Shown here piece after piece: positions 35,190 to 43,327 of a DNA stretch of 54,484 nucleotides (positions are counted from its first letter, which is position 1; each line of letters begins with the position of its first letter). Location: NCBI GenBank assembly GCA_022819945.1, contig JAJEGI010000153.1, forward strand, positions 1 through 54,484. The letters run 5' to 3'. The notes beneath the pieces were generated by a model. That model was not told where the DNA came from and searched no databases. It saw only the letters and a program-made list of their open reading frames with translations. A program made the translations under genes and the position numbers. The stretch comes from Candidatus Poribacteria bacterium (lineage in GTDB: Bacteria; Poribacteria; WGA-4E; WGA-3G).

Positions 35190-36224
35190 TTACCTCCCTG
35201 TGAACTTTTCCCATTTATCCTCTTGAACCACTTCACTATCTGCTTTCTCTTGAATCGTCTGCCACCATTCTTGATGCTCAACGTACCATTGAATTGTCTC
35301 ACACATACCATCTTCAAATTCAATAGCCGGTTCCCATCCAATATCACGAGCGATCTTTCCAGAATCTAACAGATACCGACAATCGTGTCCGGGGCGGTCG
35401 GGCACATAAGTTTTCAACGCCTGCGGTTTGTCAAGGGCCTCTAAGATAAAATCGCTAATCTCCTCAATGCTCTTCTCAACACCGCTCCCGACATTGTAGG
35501 TTTCACCGATTTTGCCGTGCTTGATCACTGCTGCGACTGCCCGACAGTGATCCTCAACATGCAGCCACTCTCGTCGGTTATGGCTGCTTCGGTAGAGCGT
35601 TAAGGGTAAATTTTGGATCGCATTCGTTGTGAAGAGCGGAATGAGTTTTTCTGGATGCTGGTAGGGACCGTAGTTGTTCGCACAATTGGAAATCGTTATC
35701 GGCATGCTGAAACTGTGAAAATAAGCATTTACGAGATGATCCGCTGCGGCTTTAGAGGCATTATAGGGGGTCTGTGGACGATACGGTGACCGTTCATCAA
35801 ATGCGTCAGGTGAGTCCAGCGAGAGTTCACCATAAACCTCACACGTAGAGATATGATGAAACCGTTGCACCTCATACTCCCGAGCTGCGTCCAATAAAAC
35901 CTGTGTACCCATCACGTTCGTTTCAAAGAAACGCCGCGGATGCAGAATTGCACGGCTATTGTGCGACTCTGCAGCGAAATTCACGATGATATCTGGCTGC
36001 TCTATGTTCAAAACATTTTCGACAAACACTGAATCCAGAATATCGCCATGGGCAAACGTATAACGTTTCGGGTAGCGCGCCGCTACATCCGTCAAATTAG
36101 CAATATTTCCAGCGTAGGTCAGCAAATCAAGGTTAACAATAGCATCGTCCGAGTGGTGCCGTAGCCAGTACCGAATAAAGTTGGCACCGATAAATCCAGC
36201 ACCACCAGTGACAAGTAACTTCAT
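35190..36224 (-). CDS. dTDP-glucose 4,6-dehydratase-like SDR enzyme
   Basis: A 344-residue extended SDR protein close to RfbB/RmlB, which converts dTDP-glucose to the 4-keto-6-deoxy sugar on the way to rhamnose and other deoxysugars. NAD-binding GGAGFIG (7-13), YNASK (154-158) and CANNYGPYQHPEKLIP support this. Two family positions differ: STDEVYG is S126-T-C-E-V-Y-G, replacing the Asp that takes part in dehydration, and AESHVDRSI reads AESHNSRAI. A related subset with Cys may exist, so activity is possible but not assured. It lies between a hypothetical gene (3 bases) and a PhyH gene (4 bases) in a tight three-gene unit driven by the promoter at 36982-37011. Confidence 0.8.
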   Translation of the reverse strand: MKLLVTGGAGFIGANFIRYWLRHHSDDAIVNLDLLTYAGNIANLTDVAARYPKRYTFAHGDILDSVFVENVLNIEQPDIIVNFAAESHNSRAILHPRRFFETNVMGTQVLLDAAREYEVQRFHHISTCEVYGELSLDSPDAFDERSPYRPQTPYNASKAAADHLVNAYFHSFSMPITISNCANNYGPYQHPEKLIPLFTTNAIQNLPLTLYRSSHNRREWLHVEDHCRAVAAVIKHGKIGETYNVGSGVEKSIEEISDFILEALDKPQALKTYVPDRPGHDCRYLLDSGKIARDIGWEPAIEFEDGMCETIQWYVEHQEWWQTIQEKADSEVVQEDKWEKFTGR

Positions 36225-36227
36225 TAC

Positions 36228-36953
36228 TTAAGAATTTCCTTCTACAAGGTCAAATATCGTCTGTTGATCCGGATGCATCGCTTCAGTGGAAGCAGTGACA
36301 TCATCCGGTGTTTCCGTTTTTCTGCGTTGCGTCGGTGCCAGAATATCCAGCTCTATTTTTTCATGTGACGCTGCAACTTGTTTTTGGACCTGATTGAGTT
36401 CGTGCCGAAGAAAGATAAAATAGGCATCATCACCATTTGACATGTCCTCAAGCGACTCAAGGAGCGTCAGGAATGTGTTAAGCTCATTCGCTTCCAACCA
36501 CCACATCGACTCCGCAAAAGCGACACGCGTCCTATATTGATACATGTTATGATTGCGCTCTAACAAAACCGACCAGAGTCTCTTCACTCGGTCAACGTGT
36601 TGTTCGCTCAGTGTGCCTTCACCGCTGAGTGCGAGTTTGCGTCTTCGCCGCTCCGCGCTCACTTCACCCCGTTTCGTCTTTTGTTGCATCTGTTCTGGCA
36701 CTGCGTCTAATCTTGCTGGTTTGCGTACCTTTTCACGGGTTTTAAATCGATCATAGAGTGCTGCGACCATCGCCTCCGACATAAGCGTCTTAAATCTTTC
36801 GGGATCACGGGTTTCAAGGAACAACAGAGACGCGTAGGCAAGCGGATCCGCATGCGGCGAGTCTAACTTTACCAATCGCAAAACCCGCTCAGCGTGCTGT
36901 TCCATTTTTGTGCCGACACCGTTCAAACGAAACTTGCCACGTTTCTTAGCCAT
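36228..36953 (-). CDS. Hypothetical protein with internal duplication
   Basis: A 241-residue cytosolic, basic, helical protein with no recognised family. It contains two related segments: near the N-terminus KFRLNGVGTKMEQHAERVLRL and from about residue 106 KLALSGEGTLSEQHVDRVKRL. In both a G-x-G-T turn precedes an E-Q-H-x-x-R-V helix, so the gene carries an internal duplication. The C-terminus is acidic and loosely structured. It is the first gene of the unit with the dehydratase-like enzyme and the fifth PhyH. The ATG has GGAG 8 bases upstream, and a good promoter follows further upstream. Confidence 0.75.
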   Translation of the reverse strand: MAKKRGKFRLNGVGTKMEQHAERVLRLVKLDSPHADPLAYASLLFLETRDPERFKTLMSEAMVAALYDRFKTREKVRKPARLDAVPEQMQQKTKRGEVSAERRRRKLALSGEGTLSEQHVDRVKRLWSVLLERNHNMYQYRTRVAFAESMWWLEANELNTFLTLLESLEDMSNGDDAYFIFLRHELNQVQKQVAASHEKIELDILAPTQRRKTETPDDVTASTEAMHPDQQTIFDLVEGNS

Positions 36954-36981
36954 CAGTCTGCTCCGTTGCGTAAATAACTAT

Positions 36982-37011
36982 ATCATACCAGAAATAGCCG
37001 TAGCCTGTCAA
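36982..37011 (-). promoter_or_regulatory. Sigma-70-type promoter for the minus-strand unit
   Basis: Read on the minus strand, TTGACA (37011-37006) and TATGAT (36987-36982) are separated by 18 bases, about 29 bases upstream of the ATG at 36953. Together with the plus-strand promoter at 37178 it makes this 324-base gap (36954-37277) a divergent promoter region. Confidence 0.6.
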
Positions 37012-37084
37012 TCCAAATTCGCTTTTAGACAGGGTCATTCAATTTTAAGAAATTATTGGGTTTCACGTCTTTTTTAGAGGATCC

Positions 37085-37105
37085 GGTGCGGTTACAAACC
37101 GAACC
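37085..37105. repeat. Palindrome with GTTCGGTTT core
   Basis: In the divergent gap, GGTGCGGTT-ACA-AACCGAACC forms a 9-base-pair hairpin with one mismatch and a 3-base loop. Read on the minus strand it starts GGTTCGGTTT, the same core as the elements at 17078 and 45521. The bases just right of it are GC-rich (GGGCCCCGGGGG). The sequence between the two promoters otherwise shows no gene. Confidence 0.5.
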
Positions 37106-37177
37106 TGCGGGCCCCGGGGGTGAAAATTCGATCAAAAATGGACAATTGAATGCCCCTGGATAACGCAAAAAATATGG

Positions 37178-37206
37178 TTGACAAATAATTGCAAATATTG
37201 TAAGAT
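37178..37206 (+). promoter_or_regulatory. Sigma-70-type promoter of the aldo/keto reductase gene
   Basis: TTGACA at 37178-37183 and TAAGAT at 37201-37206, spacer 17, about 70 bases upstream of the start at 37278. The -35 box is consensus and the -10 box has two mismatches. Confidence 0.6.
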
Positions 37207-37277
37207 AGTGAATCCGATTGTAGTACTTTCGTAAGTGTAGGATCCTCGCGTTTCGTGATCTTGCCAGAGGAACAATA

Positions 37278-38216
37278 ATGCGCCAACGTAAATTAGGGAA
37301 TACAGGACTAACCGTCTCCGAAATCGGCATGGGAACATGGGAGCTCGGAGGACGTGAATGGGGAGACATTGCCGAAACGGACGCTGTGGATCTCCTCCGA
37401 TATGCCTTTGAAAGCGGTGTCACCTACTACGATACAGCAGACCAGTACGGTGGTGGGCGCGCGGAACGGCTGCTGGGTGAGGCTTTCTCAGCACTCGGTA
37501 ACAGGGTCGTCATCGCCACGAAACTCGGCTACGAATTGGACTCAGACGGCTGGATTAGCCACGGATGGGAACATCCATCCTTCAACGTCTCACCCGAATA
37601 TATTCGGTCAGCGGTTGAAGGAAGCCTCACGCGATTGAAAAGGGAGGTCATAGACATCTATCAATTCCACTCACCGCCACCCGCATCCGAGTGGGATGAT
37701 GCATTCGGCACGATGGAAAACCTCAAAGCTGAAGGCAAAATCCGATTCTATGGAATGGGGCTCGGTAGTGAAGCGGACGCGCTCAAAGCGATAAAAGAAA
37801 CCGGTATCTCCTCACTGATGCTTACCTACAACATCCTTACCCAAGGGATGGCAACCCCTGTGATGGAAACCGCTGCCAAAAAGGGCATCGCTGTTGTTGT
37901 TCGGCAGCCCCTATCGTCAGGACTGCTTTCCGGTCAACTCGGACCGGACACTGTATTTGCAGAAAACGACTATCGGAAAACATGGTCCCGTGAGAAATTC
38001 CTCGCTGACTTAGAACGGGTAGAACAGGTGAAGTCGATCGTCGGTGATAAAGCGCGAAGCCTCCCACAAGCCGCCCTCAAATTTATCTTGGCACACTCGG
38101 CTGTCTCCTGCGTCGTCCCGGGGATGATGACACCCGCGCAAGTTGACGACGGCGTAGCAACTTCAGGGGCAGCCCCGTTACCTGCCACAGTCTTAGACCA
38201 ATTACGAGACAATTAA
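37278..38216 (+). CDS. Aldo/keto reductase
   Basis: A 312-residue NADPH-dependent aldo/keto reductase with the usual (beta/alpha)8 layout. Landmarks are LGNTGLTVSEIGMGTWELGG, the catalytic Asp/Tyr stretch YYDTADQYGGGRAERLLGEA, the catalytic Lys in VVIATKLGYE, and IDIYQFHSPPP. The C-terminal part (SLPQAALKFILAHSAVSCVVPGM) is typical of the YhdN/Tas-like group that reduces aldehydes and ketones of sugars or lipids. Cytosolic. The thiamine-binding protein gene follows after 10 bases and is likely co-transcribed, though a functional link is not obvious. Confidence 0.92.
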   Translation: MRQRKLGNTGLTVSEIGMGTWELGGREWGDIAETDAVDLLRYAFESGVTYYDTADQYGGGRAERLLGEAFSALGNRVVIATKLGYELDSDGWISHGWEHPSFNVSPEYIRSAVEGSLTRLKREVIDIYQFHSPPPASEWDDAFGTMENLKAEGKIRFYGMGLGSEADALKAIKETGISSLMLTYNILTQGMATPVMETAAKKGIAVVVRQPLSSGLLSGQLGPDTVFAENDYRKTWSREKFLADLERVEQVKSIVGDKARSLPQAALKFILAHSAVSCVVPGMMTPAQVDDGVATSGAAPLPATVLDQLRDN

Positions 38217-38226
38217 GGAAAGATAG

Positions 38227-38532
38227 ATGAAGGTTATTGCGGATCTCTGCGTCGTTCCGATGGGTGTCGGCGTTTCGGTCTCAAAATACGTCACCGCGTG
38301 TGAAAAGGTGCTAAAAGAGGCAGGCTTGGAAACAAAATTGCACGCCTATGGTACGAATATTGAAGGCGATTGGGATGCCGTGTTCGCAGCGATCCGACGG
38401 TGTCATGAGGTCGTCCATGAGATGGGCGCGCCCCGAATCACAACGACACTCAAATTTGGCACGCGGGTTGACAGAACGCAAACGATGGATGACAAGGTTA
38501 CCAGCGTTAAAAAGCAGCTAAAAAACACTTAG
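38227..38532 (+). CDS. MTH1187-family thiamine-binding protein
   Basis: A 101-residue protein of the MTH1187/YkoF-like ferredoxin-fold family (PF01910), identified by MKVIADLCVVPMGVGVSVSKYV, then HAYGTNIEGDWDAVFAAIRRCHE and TTTLKFGTRVDR. Members of this fold bind thiamine or related pyrimidines and often form tetramers. GAAAGATAG precedes the ATG. It is 10 bases downstream of the aldo/keto reductase and ends 18 bases before the first of the secreted module proteins. Physiological ligand here is by family analogy only. Confidence 0.85.
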   Translation: MKVIADLCVVPMGVGVSVSKYVTACEKVLKEAGLETKLHAYGTNIEGDWDAVFAAIRRCHEVVHEMGAPRITTTLKFGTRVDRTQTMDDKVTSVKKQLKNT

Positions 38533-38550
38533 CGTTGACATAAAGAGGTT

Positions 38551-39864
38551 ATGCTACTCAAAATGTACAAAAAATTTTTCCTGATAGGATTAGCATGTCT
38601 GATAAGTTTTCTCTGGATGACGAACATAAGCCACGCACAAGAACGTATCAGCGGTCCGTGGCTCTGGATGATCACGCTAACCGAACTCAACGAAGGGGGT
38701 CAGGCTTCTACTGACATTGATTCTCTTGATGAAGCCAGCAAAGGCAGAACCAATGAAGAACAAATTGCACAAAATGGTGCGAAAGAAGGCGATCTCGTTA
38801 GCGGTTATAGATGGACCCCCGGTGAACTGCCTGCCGATGGAAATATCAACGCAATGCTCGTTGACATCGGTATGACAGAGATCGCTGATTTTAACGATGT
38901 TACGTCTTATGCCATTATCATACTCGAATCCGATAGAGAGCAACGTAATGTGGCAATGGGTGTCAGCAGCGATGACTCTATCAAAGTCTGGCTCAACGGT
39001 GTAGTCGTTCATAAGAACGCTGTCAACCGCGGGCGCGGAGGTCCCAATGAATTCCAAGATGAATTCCAAGTCAACCTCAAAGAAGGCGCGAACCTTTTGA
39101 TGGTGAAAATCAGTGAGCGTGGTGGCGGTTGGGGCATGAACGTCGGCATTGATGCCGATTTCAAACACAGTCTAAACTTTGATGACTATGAACACGTTGA
39201 ATTTGACGCTAAGGGTACCCCCATCCCCGTCCAAGAAAATGAATGGGGGGCAAATAGGCGTATTACCGGTCCATGGCTCTGGATGATCGCACCCACCGAT
39301 GCCAATCAAGGTGGACAAGCTTCCACCGATGTGGATTCTCTTGATGAAGCCAGCAGAGGCAAAGTCACCGAAGAGGATATCGCCAAAAATGGCGCAAGGG
39401 CAGGTGAGGTCGTTGGTGAGTATGAGTGGACGCCCGGCACACTTCCAGCCAACGGTGACATCAACGCAACTGTCGTGTCAATAGGGATGACAGACGTCGC
39501 TGATTTCAACGATGTTACGTCCTACGCTTTGATTACCCTTAAAACGACTAAAGCACAGCGCGATGTTACGATGGGTGTCAATAGCGATGACTCTATCAAA
39601 GTTTGGCTCAACGGTGAAGTCGTACACACCAACGCTGTGAACCGCGGACGTGGAAACGCAAACACTTTCCAAGATACGTTTGAAGTTGACCTCAAACAGG
39701 GTAGTAATCTGTTAATGGTGAAGGTGAGTGAACGTGGTGGTGGATGGGGCATGTATGTCGGCATCGATGCCGAATTTGCTCTCACCACCACACCAGGTAT
39801 CTTGGCAGTTGAACCCACAAGTAAACTTCTAACCAAGTGGGGAGAAATAAAGCGAGCCCGTTAG
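38551..39864 (+). CDS. Secreted two-module beta-sandwich protein with conserved C-terminal tail
   Basis: A 437-residue exported protein: a signal peptide (hydrophobic LIGLACLISFLWM, cleavage after SHA) and two copies of a module of about 190 residues. Each copy begins GPWLWMI and contains EYEWTPGTLPANGDINA, VADFNDVTSYA, SSDDSIKVWLNG, VVHTNAVNRGRG and LMVKVSERGGGWGMYVGID (or close variants). This layout resembles galactose-binding-like, carbohydrate-binding beta sandwiches such as those fused to glycosidases, but no enzyme domain is present. The C-terminus ends with VEPTSKLLTKWGEIKRAR, the shared tail. The start may be the ATG at 38551 or the one at 38563. It heads a three-gene paralogous cluster. 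Confidence 0.8.
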   Translation: MLLKMYKKFFLIGLACLISFLWMTNISHAQERISGPWLWMITLTELNEGGQASTDIDSLDEASKGRTNEEQIAQNGAKEGDLVSGYRWTPGELPADGNINAMLVDIGMTEIADFNDVTSYAIIILESDREQRNVAMGVSSDDSIKVWLNGVVVHKNAVNRGRGGPNEFQDEFQVNLKEGANLLMVKISERGGGWGMNVGIDADFKHSLNFDDYEHVEFDAKGTPIPVQENEWGANRRITGPWLWMIAPTDANQGGQASTDVDSLDEASRGKVTEEDIAKNGARAGEVVGEYEWTPGTLPANGDINATVVSIGMTDVADFNDVTSYALITLKTTKAQRDVTMGVNSDDSIKVWLNGEVVHTNAVNRGRGNANTFQDTFEVDLKQGSNLLMVKVSERGGGWGMYVGIDAEFALTTTPGILAVEPTSKLLTKWGEIKRAR

Positions 39865-39913
39865 CACAGTGATTTTTAACCAAACAATTCAAAATTCAAA
39901 CGCAAAAATAGGT

Positions 39914-39942
39914 TTGACATTTTTGGAAACTTGTGCTAATCT
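39914..39942 (+). promoter_or_regulatory. Probable promoter before the one-module gene
   Basis: TTGACA at 39914-39919 and TAATCT at 39937-39942, spacer 17, about 160 bases upstream of the start at 40105, leaving a long AT-rich leader (39943-40104) in which I see nothing else clear. Confidence 0.5.
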
Positions 39943-40104
39943 ATTTCGTTAGTTGAATAGACGGGACAACGATAACACGCTTATTTTCTCCTACTCTTTT
40001 CAAAACGATAGTAAAACTTGCTATAGTTGTATTTTGTACGCAAATCTTGTACAATTTTTTTTTAAACTTTTTAACAAGTAATGAAGGGATGGTTAAGTAA
40101 ATAA

Positions 40105-40806
40105 ATGCAGAAAAAATTATGCCTCATAGGATTCACATGTCTAATCGGTCTCTCGTTTATGACGCACATCGCTGATGCCGAAGAGCCAATCGCGGGCCCC
40201 TGGCTCTGGATGATCGCACCCACAGAAGCCAATCAAGGTGGACAAGCCTCCACCGATATTGATTCGCTTGACGAGGAAAGTAAAGGTAAAGTCACCGAAG
40301 AGATGGTCGCAAAAAACGGTGCCAAAGAAGGCGATGAAGTCGGCGACTACGAATGGACCCCCGGCGAACTCCCAGCCAACGGCGACATCAACGTCTGTGT
40401 CAGGGAGATCGGTATGACAAAGGTCGCTGATTTCAACGATGTTACGTCTTACGCACTCCTGATACTCGAATCCAGCAAAAAACAGTCTGGTGTGACAATG
40501 GGTACCAGCAGCGATGACTCTATCAAAGTCTGGCTTAATGGTGAAAAAGTCCATCAGATGGCTGTGAACCGTGGGCGCGGCGGCACACCGGCGAATATCA
40601 ATGGCTACCAAGATCGGTTTGAAGTGGACCTGAAAAAGGGTGCGAACCTGTTGCTGGTGAAGGTCAGTGAACGCGGCGGTGGATGGGGACAGTACGTCGG
40701 TATCGATGCCGATGTAGAGCACCACATAGATTTTGATAAGTTTCAACCCGTTGAACCCGCCGGAAAACTGGCAACGCAATGGGCAGAAATCAAGAACGCT
40801 CATTAG
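40105..40806 (+). CDS. Secreted one-module beta-sandwich protein with conserved C-terminal tail
   Basis: A 233-residue exported protein with signal peptide (LIGFTCLIGLSFM, cleavage after ADA), a single copy of the module seen in the flanking genes (GPWLWMIAPTEANQGGQAST to GGGWGQYVGIDADV) and the tail VEPAGKLATQWAEIKNAH. The loop between VHQMAVNRGRGGTPANINGYQD and the last strands has an insertion relative to the two-module proteins. It has the same likely role as a secreted carbohydrate-binding protein. The module number across the cluster is 2-1-2. The leader is AT-rich, and the ribosome site is GAAGGGATGG some 14 bases before the ATG. Confidence 0.8.
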   Translation: MQKKLCLIGFTCLIGLSFMTHIADAEEPIAGPWLWMIAPTEANQGGQASTDIDSLDEESKGKVTEEMVAKNGAKEGDEVGDYEWTPGELPANGDINVCVREIGMTKVADFNDVTSYALLILESSKKQSGVTMGTSSDDSIKVWLNGEKVHQMAVNRGRGGTPANINGYQDRFEVDLKKGANLLLVKVSERGGGWGQYVGIDADVEHHIDFDKFQPVEPAGKLATQWAEIKNAH

Positions 40807-40929
40807 TGCCATCGTTTTCAATCTCAACAATTTCGTTGCCAGTTTTTGGTGCCTTGGATAGAAATATCTCACATCAACTGTGCAACGAAAATTAAATTGT
40901 TCTAACACCACTTTTTAATCTTGATTTAA

Positions 40930-40957
40930 TTGTGGTTATTTGTTAAATTGGTATAAA
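40930..40957 (+). promoter_or_regulatory. Probable promoter before the third module gene
   Basis: TTGTGG at 40930-40935 and TATAAA at 40952-40957, spacer 16, about 100 bases upstream of the start at 41060. The leader is AT-rich. Moderate support only. Confidence 0.4.
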
Positions 40958-41059
40958 ATAGTTGTTCATCCTTAACTTAAAAAAGCGTCAGAAACTATAA
41001 CGCAACAGATGAGCACTGTTAAAGTTAAAAGTTTTTAAAAAATTAGATGGAGGATTTCC

Positions 41060-42310
41060 ATGTATAGGAAACTATTTACAATAGGGTTAGCATGTCTCAT
41101 AGCACTTTTCGCTATGACAATGACAGCTAATGCACAAGAACCAATTAAAGGCCCCTGGCTCTGGATGATCGCACCCACCGAAGCCAACCAAGGTGGACAG
41201 GCTTCTACCGATATCGATTCACTCGATGTCGCCAGTGGTGGTGATGTTACCGAAGAAATGGTCGCAGCAAACGGCGCAAACGAAGGTGACGAAGTCGGTG
41301 ATTACGCATGGACACTCGGCACGCTTCCTGATAACGGCGACACTAACGCTATGCTCGTCGATATAGGCATGACAGAAGTTGCCGATTTCAACGACGTTAC
41401 CTCTTACGGACTTATCTACCTTAAATCCGATACAGATCAGTCCGGCGTAACGCTGGGTGTCAGCAGTGATGACTCGATTAAAGTCTGGCTCAACGGCGAA
41501 GTCGTTCATACAAACGCTGTCAACCGTGGACGCGGCGGTGCCCCGTCTAATATAGATGGTTACCAAGATAAGATTGAAGTGAACCTTGTAGCAGGCGGCA
41601 ATCTGTTGCTGGTCAAGGTCAGTGAACGTGGCGGCGGATGGGGACAATACGTCGGTATTGATGCCAATGTCACTACTTCACCTACGCCACCGATTCTCCA
41701 CATTCAAGGCGAATGGCTCTGGATGATCGCACCCACAGAAGCCAACCAAGGTGGACAGGCTTCTACCGATATCGATTCACTCGATGTCGCCAGTGGTGGT
41801 GATGTTACCGAAGAAATGGTCGCAATGGACGGCGCAACTGAAGGCGACGAAGTCGGTGATTATGCCTGGACGCTCGGTGAACTCCCAGCTAACGGAGACA
41901 TCAACGCTATGCTCGTCGAACTCGGCGTGACAGAGGTCGCTGATTTCAACGATGTCACCTCTTATGCAGTCATCACACTCGTCGCGGAGGAAGATATACA
42001 AGGCGCGATGATCGGTGTCAGCAGTGACGACTCCGTCAAAGTCTGGCTCAACGGCGAAGTCGTTCATACAAACGCTGTCAACCGCGGACGCGGCAACGCG
42101 CAATCCTTCCAAGACTCGTTCTCAGTTGACCTGGCAAAAGGGGACAACATCCTGATGATAAAAGTCAGTGAACGTGGCGGCGGATGGGGCATGTACGCCG
42201 GTATCAACGTTGATGTCGAGGCTGTCTATAAGTCGAGCCTCGAGTTAGGGACCTCTGTTGAAGCCGCTGGTAAATTCTTCACAACTTGGGGCAGCTTGAA
42301 AACCAAGTAA
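41060..42310 (+). CDS. Secreted two-module beta-sandwich protein with conserved C-terminal tail
   Basis: A 416-residue paralogue of the two preceding proteins: signal peptide (LFTIGLACLIALFAM, cleavage after ANA), module 1 (about 30-210), module 2 (about 220-390) and the tail VEAAGKFFTTWGSLKTK. The first 111 bases of the two modules (41156-41266 and 41714-41824) differ at one base only, while later parts differ more, pointing to a recent duplication or gene conversion. GGAGG is 8 bases before the ATG. A strong bidirectional terminator follows 40 bases after the stop, ending the plus-strand cluster. Confidence 0.8.
   Translation: MYRKLFTIGLACLIALFAMTMTANAQEPIKGPWLWMIAPTEANQGGQASTDIDSLDVASGGDVTEEMVAANGANEGDEVGDYAWTLGTLPDNGDTNAMLVDIGMTEVADFNDVTSYGLIYLKSDTDQSGVTLGVSSDDSIKVWLNGEVVHTNAVNRGRGGAPSNIDGYQDKIEVNLVAGGNLLLVKVSERGGGWGQYVGIDANVTTSPTPPILHIQGEWLWMIAPTEANQGGQASTDIDSLDVASGGDVTEEMVAMDGATEGDEVGDYAWTLGELPANGDINAMLVELGVTEVADFNDVTSYAVITLVAEEDIQGAMIGVSSDDSVKVWLNGEVVHTNAVNRGRGNAQSFQDSFSVDLAKGDNILMIKVSERGGGWGMYAGINVDVEAVYKSSLELGTSVEAAGKFFTTWGSLKTK
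41156..41266 (+). repeat. Intragenic direct repeat, copy 1
   Basis: This 111-base stretch matches 41714-41824 at 110 of 111 positions. It encodes the start of module 1, from LWMIAPTEANQGGQAST to the DVTEEMVA segment. Confidence 0.85.
41714..41824 (+). repeat. Intragenic direct repeat, copy 2
   Basis: Second copy of the 111-base stretch, at the start of module 2; the one difference is C to A in the codon pair encoding TE. The spacing between copies equals one whole module. Confidence 0.85.
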
Positions 42311-42349
42311 AACCTAAATCCGGCACGAGGATTTGTACCTCGAAAAGAA

Positions 42350-42383
42350 AAGGACGCAACTGAAATATATCGGTTGCGTCCTT
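42350..42383. terminator. Bidirectional rho-independent terminator
   Basis: AAGGACGCAAC (42350-42360) pairs perfectly with GTTGCGTCCTT (42373-42383) around a 12-base loop; CCTTTTTTATTT follows on the plus strand, and A-rich bases precede it, so it can also end transcripts of the minus-strand gene whose stop is at 42398. Confidence 0.85.
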
Positions 42384-42397
42384 CCTTTTTTATTTAG

Positions 42398-43249
42398 CTA
42401 TCGGCCCATAAGTTCCATAAAAACTGGTAACGACTCCCTAAACCCATCCTCGCGGGTCCCACCCACCGGCGTATAGACACTCTCTAAAGAGATTGTACCT
42501 TCGTAGCCATCCCGTTTCAAAGCGTCCACAATGTCGTTGTAGTACGGATCCATCTGCCCTTGACGCATCGCGCAAAAATCGAATGTCGCCGCTGGTAGAT
42601 TCACAACGCCATCCTTGAGATGAATATGTGCAATATGTTCACGGATCACTTCATAACCATCTGGATATGGGACTTCTGTACAATAGAGTGAACTGCACGG
42701 ATCCCAGAGGACTTTCAGATGTGGAGCCCCTATTTCATCGATTAACTTTCTTGCAAGGACTGCCGATGTCACGTTCCCAGAGATCGCCGTCTCCATAACC
42801 AGCGTGACACCCGCCTCCTCAGCGATTTGTAGCGGCTCTTCCAATCGGTTCATGAGTGTCGTCCACGCGCCTTCAGAGATAACCGGTTCCGCTCCGAAAA
42901 GCACCATCTCCTTTCGGAAACTGAAAATACGGACGAGGTTTGTCCCAAGTGCCTGTGCAACACCGATGCACCGTTCTAATGTCGTGATATGCTCACGATA
43001 AGCAGGCGCGACTACTGCTGTATCAACCGGAAGTGCCGACAAATTGTGGTGCGAAATACACGATACTTTTAAATCCCGCGCATCAATCAACCGTTTAACC
43101 CGTTCAACATCCGCACTCGTCAAGTCTCCAACCTGTTTTTCCCAAAGATACTGTAGTTCAACGTATTCCAAACCCGTCTCTACCATAGTGTCCAACGCAT
43201 ATTCAAAATTCCGACTGATGCCATCTGTGATAATTCCCAGTTTGAACAT
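42398..43249 (-). CDS. Sugar phosphate isomerase/epimerase (xylose isomerase-like TIM barrel)
   Basis: A 283-residue protein of the AP-endonuclease-2/xylose-isomerase-like TIM-barrel family. Landmarks are MFKLGIITDGISRNFEYALD, VETGLEYVELQYLWEKQVGDLT, VTLVMETAISGN, LKVLWDPCSSL and IAHIHLKDGVVN, where the acidic residues and His bind a metal. Members isomerise or epimerise sugars, inosose-type polyols or hydroxypyruvate. Cytosolic. It converges on the module proteins across the terminator at 42350. The next upstream gene is an HIBADH-like dehydrogenase. Confidence 0.85.
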   Translation of the reverse strand: MFKLGIITDGISRNFEYALDTMVETGLEYVELQYLWEKQVGDLTSADVERVKRLIDARDLKVSCISHHNLSALPVDTAVVAPAYREHITTLERCIGVAQALGTNLVRIFSFRKEMVLFGAEPVISEGAWTTLMNRLEEPLQIAEEAGVTLVMETAISGNVTSAVLARKLIDEIGAPHLKVLWDPCSSLYCTEVPYPDGYEVIREHIAHIHLKDGVVNLPAATFDFCAMRQGQMDPYYNDIVDALKRDGYEGTISLESVYTPVGGTREDGFRESLPVFMELMGR

Positions 43250-43327
43250 TCAACACCCTCTCATTTTTTTTATTTTCCTAAGGCTTCCAAAGTGCCAAAC
43301 AACACACCGATACAACCTTATCCTCAA

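Noticed and set aside
38534..38560. TTGACA before the module gene at 38551 as a promoter
   Set aside because: The only -10-like sequence (TATGCT) is far too close and overlaps the start codon.
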